Origin: Echiichthys vipera
Lineage: Eukaryota; Chordata; Actinopteri; Perciformes; Trachinidae
DNA length: 64,000 nucleotides
Assembly (NCBI GenBank): GCA_963691815.1
Contig: OY829645.1
Location: 6,016,401-6,080,400, forward strand
Direction: 5' to 3'
In this document: piece by piece, positions 21,035 to 31,371 of the stretch
Position numbering within the stretch: position 1 is the first letter of the stretch
Layout of the letters: the number at the start of each line of letters is the position of its first letter
Translations under genes and position numbers: made by a program
The notes under the pieces: model-generated
What the model was told of the DNA's origin: nothing
The model's input: only the letters and a program-made list of their open reading frames with translations
Database searches by the model: none

Positions 21035-21999
21035 CACGCAAACCGCATCATGTTTTGATCCATCCTGCCGCAAAAAGTCCCAGAATGGTTTCAGTGTGCC
21101 ATAAAGACTTTTTTGATGTTTAATTATTACCATTTAAATAGATTAAATAAAAAAAGCTAGATCGGCTCCAGCCCCCTCTCACCCCGACAGGGACAGGCGG
21201 TTGAAGATGAATGACTGATTACAAACTGGTTAACTTTGCCTCATTAAGATTGAAGAAAAAAAGTGACAAAATAACTTATGTATTGTTGCCTGGATGATTA
21301 TTGATTATTGAATTCTAAAATTGGATCATGAAATCAATATTAAAAGGCTATTAAACTAAACTTTGTTAATCCATACTCGTGTGTCTGCTGGTCAAACTCT
21401 GCACCATCTCACAATTTGTCTGATTTAACATTTCCAGTTTCCATTTTGTGATTTCTTTAAAATTAACTGACCATTCACATTACATATAATCATTTATTAA
21501 TATAAATTCATATATTTTTCAATTTTATTAATATTCATTGGCAGTCACAGGACTGTTGTGCTAGTGGACTGACTAAGTATCGTCCTTTCCTACAGCCCAC
21601 TATTATTTTGAAATTTCATGTCACCCTGTGATAAAGGGCTTTAAAATATTTTTTATTAAAGTTGTATTTAATTTTCGTTTCCATTAAAACTTTGCAGATG
21701 TTTATCTTCACTAAAACATCCACATTGTAATATTTGATTTTAAATTTTATCTTTGTAATGTCACAATATTCAGGACTACATTAACCGTAATATACACTAA
21801 CTGTGTATAAAGGACTGAGACCTGACTGTGGGGAACTGTATGTTCTTTTTCAAAAAAACTAAAACTTATTTTTTCAATAAAGTTAAAAAAAACGATTTCC
21901 TTTAACTTGCTATGTTGTGTGCTTTTTCAAAAAAGTTTAAATAACCTATTAAAAAAAAACTATTGCGTGACTTTGCATAAAGTAAAAAAAACTACATTT
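21035..21999. other. Element D right arm, non-coding
   Basis: This is AT-rich sequence with no open frame I trust. It includes a 3'-UTR-like stretch and A-rich tail of the AIDA fragment (to about 21,155). A short block at about 21,163-21,215 (gctccagccccctctcaccc, then ggttgaagatgaatg) resembles the 3' end of a common fish SINE/LINE tail. Several poly-A and poly-T runs follow between 21,640 and 21,990. Confidence 0.5.
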
Positions 22000-22088
22000 T
22001 CACTTCCGTCAAGCAAGGGGCTTTGTCAAGTGAGAGACCTCTGTCAAGTGAGGGGCTTGTACTCCGGTTCTGCAGCTGGATGCTATTG
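22000..22088 (-). repeat. Element D right terminal inverted repeat
   Basis: This is the reverse complement of 8326-8410, ending GGATGCTATTG against the duplication GAAATTCC at 22089-22096. It contains the same pair of subterminal repeats (GTCAAGTGA). Confidence 0.8.
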
Positions 22089-22096
22089 GAAATTCC

Positions 22097-22235
22097 TAAC
22101 AAGAGCACAAATCTCTCACATTCTATTTGTTTATGTTCAAATGGTACAGGTCAGTTCATGGGAGTCTCACATTGTTCAAACCCTATTATTAGTTTAAGCA
22201 TATATCGATTTAAATCCGATATAAATCTCTTCACG
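22097..22235 (+). pseudogene. ERV B env: surface subunit, short middle piece
   Basis: This is env sequence between element D and the SINE. One frame reads CSNGTGQFMGVSHCSNP, a Cys-flanked, N-glycosylation-site motif of the kind found in the distal half of class I retroviral SU proteins. The piece is too short to be recognised alone; its position between the two env halves of ERV B supports the call. Confidence 0.55.
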
Positions 22236-22584
22236 CGGAAGTAGCTCAGTCCATAGGTGACTTGGCTGGGAACCGTAGGGTCGCTGGTTCGAGTCCCCGT
22301 GTGGACCATGTATGGAGCGTGGACTGGTGGCTGGAGAGGTGCCAGTTCATCTCCTGGGCACTTCCGAGGTGCTGTTGAGCAAGGCACCGAACCCCCAACT
22401 GCTCGGGGCGCTGGTCACTAGCAGCCCCCTCGCTCTAACATCTCTCCTTAATTGCATGTATAGGCCCTGTTTGTGCATGTGTGTATTTCGGGTCTGTGTG
22501 TGTAACATGTATAATAATAAGAGTGAAAAAAATCCAATTTCCCCGTGTGGGATTAATAAAGTAATTCTTCTTCTTCTTCTTCAT
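22236..22584 (+). mobile_element. tRNA-derived SINE
   Basis: The head resembles a tRNA gene: GGAAGTAGCTCAGTCCATAG contains an A-box-like segment, and GGTTCGAGTCC at about 22,286-22,296 matches the polymerase III B box. The body is about 250 bases and ends in GGGATTAATAAAG followed by a (TTC)n tail (about 22,565-22,584). The tail form (short tandem units after an aataaag) suggests mobilisation by an L2-type LINE, of which there are copies in this window. It interrupts the env of ERV B. Confidence 0.8.
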
Positions 22585-23453
22585 ATAAGGGTATACCTCC
22601 TATTGGAAATTTTTACTGGCTTTGTGGTAATGAAGCATTCTTGTTCTTACCACAAGAATGGTCTGGGTGTTGTTATTTTGTTAATTTAACGATTGCTAAT
22701 TTAGCAATACTTCCAATAAACCTGAATCAAAATTCGAACCCTATGCACATTCACAAACGTGAGATGGCACAATTTTCCATCCTTTCATCATATCATTGGC
22801 GTATTTCATTAGGAGAAAAATGGGGCATTGGATTATTGCCGTGGTATGGTGTTACGTTTCTAGCTGATCATATTGATAATATTACCTATTCAATGTCTGG
22901 TTTTGCTAATGAAACTATAAAAGGTTTTCAATACTTAGCTGCAAATGACAAGTCCCATAGGTTGACTTTGTTAAAACACGAAATGGCTCTTGATTATATT
23001 TGGGCAAAAACTGGAGGGCTGTGTCTGACTTTGAATTTAACAGGGGACGCATGTGTTACAGTAATCCCTGATAACTCAGATAATATGACCAGTGTAATTA
23101 CAGCACTGGAGACGATTCGTAATGCATTTGGTCCCTCTGAATCAGCAGGTTTTAGTTTCAACAAATGGTTAACTAAACCATTTGGTCCCTGGGGTGCAAT
23201 GATTGTCCATGTATGTATTCCTGTACTAATTGTATTTGGTATAACTTTGTGTTTTTGTACTTGTACACTCACTTGTATGCGAGCCCTTGTGTATAAGTGG
23301 ATAGGGGGAATACTTGGAGGTGATGGAACACCATTATATGTGAAAGTAGCATGTGAGCCAAGTAAGGAGTGTGAATCGAATTTGTGTCACATTTCAGATT
23401 GGGCCCCTGGGAACCCATATAGTGTAAGTGGTTCAGATGAAGAAACGGTGTGA
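22585..23453 (+). pseudogene. ERV B env: end of SU and transmembrane subunit
   Basis: SU resumes with GNFYWLCGNEAFLFLPQEW, a WLCG-type block seen near the end of SU in class I Envs. A basic HKR and a hydrophobic stretch mark the SU/TM boundary and fusion-peptide region (about 22,750-22,860). The heptad region and the immunosuppressive-like segment (LLKHEMALDYIWAKTGGLC) follow. The next cysteine is nine residues on (GGLCLTLNLTGDAC), so the CC pair of CX6CC is absent. A membrane anchor (VHVCIPVLIVFGITLCFC) and a roughly 60-residue tail end at TGA 23451-23453. The frame is open from about 22,640. Fusion protein of a dead provirus. Confidence 0.82.
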
Positions 23454-23641
23454 ATAGAATTATTTTTGTTTAAATGTTTTTCATTGTTTTTATTTTATTT
23501 TTTTATTTTTTTCCTCTTTATATTGGGAGAGTTAGAAGGTAACCTATAATAATGTTTGCAGTGTGTAGTCATAGACCACATTAGTGGTCACCAGGTTATT
23601 TCCCAAAAGATTATTTGACACTTTGTGTCAAAAGGGGGGAA
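23454..23641 (+). promoter_or_regulatory. ERV B 3' untranslated region and polypurine tract
   Basis: T-rich sequence after env leads to an AAAAGGGGGGAA tract at about 23,630-23,641, directly before the TGTGG of the 3' LTR. The same region, with the same CACTTTGTGTCAAAAGG phrase, is found in the passenger of ERV E at 48,630-48,658. Confidence 0.8.
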
Positions 23642-23986
23642 TGTGGAAATTAACCAGGATTTTTCCTTATTTTGTAAGTGTTTTTTTCCAGTTTATAATG
23701 TAAATCCTTGATTAATATAAGAATCAAGTTGTAAATGAGTGCTGGGGATTGGGGAGAAGGAGTCACAGGGGGTGGTCGTAAACACTGATAACATCCTCTG
23801 GGGTCATAAACATTGGGTAGTGTGTTTTGGTTACTTTGATGCGCCTGTGTCTGTAAGGAGCTTTGATGTTACTGTATAAATGTTGAAGTGACTTGGAGAC
23901 AGGCAGAGATTGTTGAGACCCGGCTGTTGGTAGACCTCTCTCCTGTTATGCATGCAGTATTTAGTAAAGACATGATTTGAGAAACA
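23642..23986 (+). repeat. ERV B 3' LTR
   Basis: This is the 345-bp partner of 2945-3289 with about seven differences. After it, ERV A's reverse transcriptase resumes within about 30 bases (FTLSPGIFNQ at about 24,016). Confidence 0.85.
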
Positions 23987-24809
23987 CTGAGGACTCCAGA
24001 TAATTTCTTTCACAGGTTCACACTATCCCCAGGCATCTTCAACCAACTGTTGAAGACTGCCTTACATGACTGACCCCTACCGGAGGGCACAACTCTCATA
24101 AAGTATGTTGATGACATACTTATTGCCTCTGAATCAGCCACATATTGTCTGACAGCCACAGAGACTGTTCTGAGGTGGTTAGCACAGCAAGGCTTTAAAG
24201 TGAGCCGGACTAAACTTCAAGTATGTAGGGAGCAGGTTTTATTCTTGGGAAGAACGCTTACTAGCCAGGGCTCTGGCTAATCACCTGCCCACAGATTCTC
24301 AATCTTACATCACCCCAAACCACAGACAGTGAAGGTCATGCTCTCATTTTTGGGTTAATTGGATACAGTAGAAACTACATTGCTGGCTATTCTCCCTTTA
24401 AACTCCCCTTAAGGGCTCTGGTTAACAGCAAAGGGATGCGTAACTTGTCCGCCCGTTTGGATTGGACAGTTGCTGCAGAACAGGCGTTTATTGAGCTAAA
24501 GCAAGAATTATCCTCAGCAGCTGATCTCGCCTCGCCTGACTATTCGAAGCCTTTTCATCTGAATGTTTCTGAAACAGATGGCGTGACAAATGGGGTTCTG
24601 TTCCAGAAAAAAGGGGGAGAGTAGGAGACAAGTACTATTATATCTAAGTGTTCCCCTAGACAACATGGAAAAACGACATCATGATTGCACCAGACATGCA
24701 GCAGGCGTGGCCAGACTCATTCAAAAAACAGCACACATAGTGATGGGTCATCCACTGCACGTATTGACTAACCGCAGTGTAGTAGCTTATGTGAACTCAC
24801 AAACTCTCC
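23987..24809 (+). pseudogene. ERV A pol: reverse transcriptase remainder and RNase H start
   Basis: The sequence carries on where 2944 left off. TLSPGIFNQ follows the PQGF motif left of ERV B, then the catalytic YVDDILIASE box (about 24,101-24,130) and the thumb (FKVSRTKLQVCREQV). Then come the connection domain (MRNLSARLDWT) and the start of RNase H (KRHHDCTRHAAGVARLIQK). Stops occur at about 24,069, 24,277 and 24,624, with frame changes near 24,350 and 24,610. It breaks off after VNSQT at about 24,809, where an unrelated insert begins. The extra about 25 bases before TLSPG do not match the expected coding and may reflect rearrangement at B's insertion. Confidence 0.83.
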
Positions 24810-26512
24810 AGAACATCTCCTCCCAGGATGAAGAACTCTATTTCCTTTAAATCAACTGGACATATGACTGCTAATTGAACTAAGGGTCGGTCTTTACCTA
24901 AGGAGACAGAGTGACATCCAGTGGTAGGACGGGGTATAGACAAGAAACAGAACAAGGACTCCTGTTAAAAACAAAGTTGGAAAAACAGCTAAAGTTCACT
25001 TTTTCATCGCAACTGGCTGTTCAAAGACATTATCTTAAATATGTAACTGTGTATGCCTTATTTGTATCTTCATGATTATGTTTATGTGGTTTCAGAAGTG
25101 CAAAGTCTCTCTTTAGTTCCTGAATATTCTGTGTTTTAAATAATACTTACATTCACTCAGTAAGGTCATCTGTTAAACTGCCTTTCTAAAGATTTTGGTG
25201 AAAGTGGATATGAGAAAGATTAATAACGAAAAATCACCCAGAGATAGTTTAATCTTCCCTGGTAGAATGCTGGAATATAGCGCAGCTCATTTGTTCCGAA
25301 CCAGAAAGTCAATCCGCCCCAAAGACAAGACCCCCCCCCCCCTTCCTGTGTGCCTCCTGGGGATAAAAATCACAGGCTGAGGTTTCTCACACTCTCTTGA
25401 CGTCTGCCCTTGTCCACTCTCTCTTGCGTGCGCCTCTTCACCTCTCTCCTGAGCACTATCTTCCGCTGCTGTTTTTTTGTTTCCTTTGTTAGCAGCACCT
25501 AGTCTTTACTCACCGTGGAGAATACGTATTTAGTTTAAAAGTTATAATTTTCCTTAATTCAACTTTGTTGCTCAAGAGTTCGCAAGAAACGTTACTTTAT
25601 ATTTTGTTTTCTTACTAAAGTGTTTTCGTTTATTAATCTATTGTTATCACGCGACTGTATAAGTTTTAAAAGATACATTTTTTATCTCCTTTTTGTAATT
25701 ATAGTAAAGCCCTTTGTGCTGATCTTTGTTACATTTGTCCGGCTGGCAAATTACATTGAATTTTGTGTGACACCAGCTCAACAGAATCGGTCAAAACTTA
25801 TTTTTGACCACCAACGACAGCCAGAGCCAAGCGACTTGAAGGGCCGGAATCAAAGCAGGGACGTGAAGCAGCAGTCCCGCTGATCCAACTGCGCCAGTCC
25901 GACAGTCGACCCACTCCACAGCAAATTGCAGATCCGTCAATACCGAGCCTCGGACCCACTGACCCAGCATCTGTTACTGTGAGGCGCCTAGGCGACTGTA
26001 TTATCAACAGCAAATTAAGGTTGGCCTTTTACTACAGCTCCTGGTTAAGACGTTTTAGAAAATTAAGTTCTAATCCGAGTTCTGTTGATAGGCTAATTAG
26101 AGCCAGTTTAAGTCTGCCAGTAAAAGTACAAACCAGCCCTTAGGTTTGAACTACTCTGGTCTTAAACTTATTATATCCACATTTAACTCTTTATCACTCA
26201 TCTATTCAGTATTGCATTATTCTGTATTATCCTTGCCAGTTAACCAAATAAATATTTATAACTTTACGTCGTGTTCCCTTCTGTGCAGAAGTTGATGATC
26301 ACTGTTAGGTTACGGTATGAACTCACTCGTTTGAGACGAGACTGATAAAATTTAAATAATCAATTACTTTAAGTTGCTAACATCCTGCTTATTTTGGTGT
26401 GGTGCCCTACTTCGATGTAAATTAAATCCTAAATTTTAATGAGTCGAGTTAATTCACAATTAATTCGGTGATTAATCTATTCGAGCTATATCACGTGTAG
26501 ACTCTATTCCCT
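24810..26512 (+). mobile_element. Insert within ERV A, candidate long solo LTR
   Basis: About 1.7 kb without a convincing coding frame separates the RNase H and integrase parts of ERV A. It has a TATA-like GGGATAAAAAT (about 25,359), a long T-rich transcribed-looking stretch, and a polyadenylation-like AACCAAATAAATATTT (about 26,244). The right end is CTACA next to A's integrase. A possible left end is TGAAGAACTC at 24,829, similar to the TGAAG starts of the A and F LTRs. No target duplication was seen, and A lacks about 1 kb of coding at the join. The family is unknown. It could also be a different non-coding element. Confidence 0.4.
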
Positions 26513-27391
26513 ACACTGACATGGGAAAGAGGGTCAGAGGTCACAGGTACATGTTGGTTCGTGTATACTCTTGCACAGGGTGGCCTGAAGCTTGGCCTAC
26601 AAAGAGAGAGGACAGTAAATCAGTCATCAAGTGTTTGGTGAACCATTACATCTCTAGACATGGGTTTCCAGAGAAAATCTGATCAGACAATAGCAACCAT
26701 TTCAAAAACCAAGATCTCCAAGAAGTAGAAAGGATGCTAGGGCTAAAGCATGCGTTCGGCACTGTTTACCATCCCCAATCTCAGGAAAAGGTGGAGAGGA
26801 TGATTTAATTGAAATTTCAAAATCAAATTGGCAAAAATCTTTGCACAGACCAAAAATGACTGGGTAGATGCTCTACCCATCGCTCTAATGACCAATTGGA
26901 GCTCAGTAAATCATACCACTGGATTCACTCCATAGGAGCTGTTCACAGGCAGACAGTTCCATGTCCCCGGGGCAGGGCATTGGACCCCCAGGAGGAACCA
27001 GCGGGTGAGTATGTAAGTCATTTTAATCAGCTTTGAGCTCTCGTTACAGATTTTGCTGACCAGTTGAAGGACCAGCAGACCTCCCCCAAGGACACAAGCC
27101 CACACACCACTCCTGAAAGTCATCAAAAGGAAGTGGTCGGAGCCCAGGTGGACAGGTCCTTACCGAGTGGTGGAATGCACCTCCCATTCTATCCGTCTAG
27201 AGGGTAAGGGGGACAATTGGTACCATTTGAGCCAGTGCACCCCAGCGGAGGAACCAGGCCGATGGTTGACAAAGATCCAGGACCACCTGTCAGCAGAGTC
27301 ATCATCCTATCAACCAGACACCTCATCAGGGCCACCCAAGGGTCCTGAGGGAACCCCAATAAACTCGACAACGGAAGACGCGACCACCTGA
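26513..27391 (+). pseudogene. ERV A pol: integrase
   Basis: The frame resumes at YTDMGKRVRG, which contains the first catalytic Asp region. It continues with TGWPEAWPTKREDSKSVIK, the SDNSNHF equivalent of the second Asp motif (with a stop replacing the preceding Arg, about 26,683), and the QSQEKVERM motif carrying the catalytic Glu. Frame changes and a stop follow near 26,806. The C-terminal domain ends at the TGA near 27,391. The GPYRVVECTSHSIRLEGK block matches C's integrase tail. The zinc-binding N-terminus is missing, lost with the insert on the left. Confidence 0.82.
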
Positions 27392-27905
27392 AGATACACT
27401 GTTAGTTGCAACCTCTCCTCATAGGTCATAGATGAGCGAGCTGGATGATCACAACACCCAGCCAGAAGAAGCAGCGCCGAAGAAAAGCAACACAGTTACA
27501 AAGGATGTGAAGTGTTTATATGGAGGTTTTAAGCTCCTAGACTGGACCTTGCCAGTCTAGTATATAGATAAGGAAGCCACTCCTCAGAAGAAAGAGTAGC
27601 TGTGTTTGCTAAAGAGAAAACATAATTTTTGTTAACTTTGCAATTATATAATCACATAGTGTAAGCTTCGAAAAAGAATACTCAATATAATCACATATTG
27701 TAAGCTTTAAAAAAAATGAATGCAATAATTATACAGTACAATCATTACCATTGTGTAGAACATAAGTTAAGATGTCTAAGGCTTGGTTAAATGTTCTTAT
27801 TTGCATGGTAGTAGTAATCTGCACACTCTTTTGTATGCACTGGTCAGATTAGCTCTGCTTGTAGCTAAAAAGTTTGACTAGATAAGGTTTTATTTACATA
27901 ATCCA
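27392..27905 (+). other. ERV A spacer between pol and env
   Basis: About 0.5 kb contains no long frame. It is a short polyadenine-rich and AT-rich stretch with repeated phrases (tataatcacatag/tataatcacatat around 27,645-27,695). In C the corresponding pol-env gap is about 210 bases, so A has extra sequence here. I see no further gene. Confidence 0.5.
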
Positions 27906-27907
27906 GG

Positions 27908-29947
27908 ATGTGGCTCTGGGGAAACTGGAGTAAAACTGGAATATTATATTGGTTTAACCAACTGCCGGGACAGTACAGGCCTACGATTTCCCCTCACAAA
28001 AGCAACAGAAGTATAGTGTCCTCAGATGATTGTCTTACAAAATATGGCGGGCTAGAACTTAATTATACCAAGGACACAGTCACTGGGTTTCAGTTTGACC
28101 TCTGTTTCATCATTAAGTGCGTTAAGTATCAAAGCAGGTGACAAGGGTAGGACGTGTATGCATGTGTCCACCTCAATGACTATCGCTGGTGTCCCTCCTG
28201 GGACTTTGTGTTCACATGGACCGGAGTAAAGTGGACACCGAGTTCATGTACTCAGGGCAAGATGTGTATTAGAATGAAAATTACTCTATCCAGACTAGGA
28301 TACACTTCAGTTTCGGGTTCATGAAATCCACTTGAGCTCGGGATCATAAATTTACCACAATTGGCTGTTACATCAGGCCCATGTGGAACTAGTAGTCGCA
28401 TGTTTTAACTCGTCTTAGGGGTTGATGTGAAGGGAACAGATCCCATGGGCCTGGTAAAAATTAATCTTTTAGATTCACCACCCAGCACAACCACAACCAC
28501 CTCCCACGTCAAACAAACAGCACGGCCAGATACCCCCCCCCCCCCCCCCCCCCCCCTCATTTGGTACTCAAGGTAAATTACAATGACTCAAAACCCCTAG
28601 ACGTCATATAGCTAGCCAGCGGATAAAGAGAGACTAACTTATGGTTAGAATGGGTAGTACAGACTGCAAAATAGTACAGGATGGATGACTGTGTAGCATG
28701 CGCAGCTGCTAGGCCCCAGTTATATATTGAAACTGTACCGCTATTCCCTAATGACACACAAGGCTATGATTGTATGTTAGGACTCACCCACCAAGCTAGT
28801 CCACCGAATTGTACGAACCTGGCTTCACTATTTCCTCCTCCGATATCTAACACTACGACCCCTGGAGTATTCACAGCTTACAATGTGTACAGCAATTATA
28901 CATGTTTTAACTTTTCCGTGTCAAACCCTGACCAGAACTGCGGCCGAATTCCAGAATCATGGTGTAACGTCACACTGCAGAATGGCTTGAACCTGATTGG
29001 GCCATGGGCCCGCTCAGGTCTGTACTATTACTGTGGGGGTCACCCATCACTCTGATGTTCACTCGCGTCCCTGAAAAAACTCAGGACCTCTGTGCTATGG
29101 TGAGACTAGTTGCGCCTCTTACTCTGGTTGGCAACCGAGCAGTGTCTACTGCCGCGGTTTCTGCAGTGACCTTTACTCACCACTGTCGACGACACATTCT
29201 CTGTAAGAGATCTGTTCCTAATTTTGACCTGAACGTAAACTCACCTATGTATATTGATGCCATAGGTGTCCCCAGAGGAGTCCCTAATGTGTTCAAAGTC
29301 ACTGATCAGATAGCTGGAGGGTTTGAAAATATCCCTGTCATTGCTGCCATCATTCCATAACCCCTAACAAAAACGTAGACTGCATTAATTATGTGCATTA
29401 TAATGTCCTATGATTGGCAAATCTCACTTGTGATGCAGTTGAAGGATTAGCCTCACAGTTAGGCCCGATTTCACTGATGGTAGTACAAAATAGAATGGCA
29501 CTGGATATGTTGCTGGCTAAAAGAGGAGGAGTTTGCTCGGTGTTTGGTGACTACTGTTGTACCTTTATCCCTAATAACACAGCTCCAGATGGGTCGGTTA
29601 CCAGGGCTTCAGAGGGCTTACGCACCCTTTAAAACACCATGCACGAACACTCGGGTGTAGATAACCCATTCGAAGATTGGATGACGGGTATGTTTGGTAA
29701 ATGGTAAACAATTGTTATGTCTCTGTTGATCTCAGTGGCCACCTTTTTAGCTATCGTGGTAGGATGTGGTTGTTGTTTCGTCTCATGCCCCCGGTCACTG
29801 TGTGTCAGGTTGATCACCTCCACCATAGAAAGGCAGGAATCCCCTAAAATGATGATGCCTCTCCTTGCCCCGTGTCAGATAATGAAGAAGAAGTTGTTCT
29901 CGAGCACCTCTAGGGTGATCTCTTTCAGAGATCAAAAGGGGGAACGT
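27908..29947 (+). pseudogene. ERV A env (broken)
   Basis: This is colinear with C's Env. The signal region and YGGLELNY block lie at 27908-28141, then a frame-scrambled part to about 28,680 that includes GVDVKGTDPMGLVKINL. An open SU segment at 28681-29055 (CVACAAARPQ ... GLYYYCGG) follows, and then TM in two frames. The C terminus of SU and furin-region equivalent is at about 29,185-29,220. The TM contains CSVFGDYCC, an intact CX6CC motif, at about 29,538-29,565, with stops at 29,358, about 29,632 and 29,706. A hydrophobic anchor (about 29,717-29,790) and tail follow. A poly-C run of about 27 bases sits in a Pro/Thr-rich part of SU (28,529-28,557). It cannot encode a full protein. Confidence 0.85.
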
Positions 29948-30415
29948 TGAAGGATAAACGTATATATGCTGATTGTTACAGTGGTTAAAGAGTAGTGGTT
30001 AAAAGTATCATATTAGGTGTTATACATTTATACTCTGTGTTCATTGTAATTTTCATGTATTATGCAGACAGTAGGTGCTTGGTTCTCAGCCTTGAAACCA
30101 CTGTGGGAGTGTTTGCAGAGGAGAGATAAAAAAAGGAGTTTTTGTAGCAGTCAGTAGATAGGGCAACTACAAGCGAAAGAGCACTGAAGCCTTCAATGAC
30201 ATTGTCTGTGGGTGTGTGATATATGCTTATACCTATAAAGGAGAAGTGTACTCTGTATCGGCATATCTCACCGGGCTTGCAGCCTGAACAGATGTGATTC
30301 TCTGTGGTGACATCTCAAAAGAAATATGTATTAATAAATATTTTAAGCTTGTCTGTATGTGTCCAAACTGATCACTTCTCATCAACAGATGAGGCTTGGT
30401 CACTGCCTCAACAGT
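29948..30415 (+). repeat. ERV A 3' LTR (right end approximate)
   Basis: A polypurine tract AAAAGGGGGAAC (about 29,935-29,946) leads to TGAAGGATAA at 29,948, the same start as ERV F's LTR (TGAAGAATTA). There is a TATA-like GAGATAAAAAAAGG (about 30,121) and AATAAA at 30333-30338. The end is placed near 30,415 (GATACA) by guess, since the 5' LTR is outside the window. Confidence 0.65.
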
Positions 30416-30983
30416 AGATACATTAAGCATATAAAAAATATTAACAATTAGTTTAATCCAAATTCGAAATATTGTCATTTCAGTTTTTTTAAGTGTCCTG
30501 GTTTTGGATTTGGATTTGTCATAGTCATAAAAAAATGTCTTTCTAAGCTCTCTGTTCCAGCCTCGTTTTGGAATCAACTCAACGTGCACTCCTCTTACGC
30601 GGAGGAGCATGTGTCTGCTGACGCATATTATTGCCTGCACGCAACTTTTGAAATTATAGCTTGCTATCTATTGCCTATATTTGATCTATCTATCTTGCCA
30701 TGTTCAGTTATCTATTTATTTATGAATGAGCATTAATAAAGGGAATAAAAATCAGTACAAATGCGTGGCGATTTGCACCGGTTGACAGAAAAAAATGAAT
30801 CACAAATGTGAGAGAAGTAGGATACATTCTGTTCTTTTTCTTCTTTTTTTTAAGAAATAGGTTATGTTAACTTTAAAAAAAAAAGTCACTGGTTGGTGAT
30901 TAATTTGATCAACGTTAAGACATCAAGTCACGTGACATAGGTCACTACGTAGATACGTTACAGGGCACGGAATGAGGGAAGAC
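30416..30983. other. Unassigned non-coding stretch
   Basis: This is AT-rich sequence between ERV A's LTR and a hAT fragment. I found no gene or RNA. Near 30,860-30,950 it may include the terminal region of the hAT element, but I could not identify its inverted repeat. Confidence 0.4.
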
Positions 30984-31371
30984 ATGGCGACAGTAGGCCA
31001 TAACTTTGAAATAGAGGATGCACCTGGAGGTTTGAAATCACCTGTCTGGCGGCAAGATGCATTGCATCTCTTCTCCCCTATAAAAATGCAACAGCCCAAG
31101 AAATGACCAGGGCAATTGCTTATTTTATTTTTAAAAGATTTGAGGCCATTTTCTGTCGTTGCAAATGAGGACTTTGTGCTGTTGATGAACACGCTGGAGC
31201 CAAGATGCCGCATTCCGTCACAACAGCCCTTCAGTCAGGTGGTGGTGCCAAAACTCTACCAGGAGGTAAAAGCTCCTGTGGTTAAGGTTCTCCAGAGGGC
31301 TGATACTATGTCTATTACAACGAATGAGTGGATATCTAGAGGCAGGCAAAGTTATATCACTAGAGATTTGA
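30984..31371 (+). pseudogene. hAT (ZBED-type) transposase fragment
   Basis: The start codon at 30984 gives MATVGHNFEIEDAP. After a stop (about 31,105) and a frame change comes LKDLRPFSVVANEDFVLLMN, followed by TLEPRCRIPSQQPFS and a TNEWISRGRQSYIT ending. This is the segment of ZBED-like hAT transposases just after the BED finger, with the RPFS, LEP-R-P-S-F and T-D/N-x-W motifs. The N-terminal zinc finger itself is missing or reduced, and the catalytic core and dimerisation region are absent. The 3' end of a Rex1-type LINE cuts it off. The fragment cannot act as a transposase. Confidence 0.75.

Larger units (their letters stand above)
8326..22088. mobile_element. DNA transposon D (hAT-like, 8-bp TSD), split by ERV C
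   Basis: The ends are inverted repeats of about 80-90 bases: 8326-8410 reads as the reverse complement of 22000-22088. Both share TAGCATCCAGCTGCAG and a subterminal pair of TCACTTGAC repeats, and both are flanked by GAAATTCC. Removing D rejoins the env of ERV B. Without ERV C (9936-20589) and one copy of its duplication, D is about 3.1 kb. I recognise no transposase in it. The left arm holds exon-like blocks and the right arm a fragment of AIDA, so it looks like a non-autonomous element carrying captured gene sequence. The hAT label comes only from the 8-bp duplication. Confidence 0.7.

Noticed and set aside
22240..22310. Possible tRNA gene
   Set aside because: It has A and B box-like sequence, but the acceptor stem does not pair cleanly, and it is continuous with a SINE body and (TTC)n tail.
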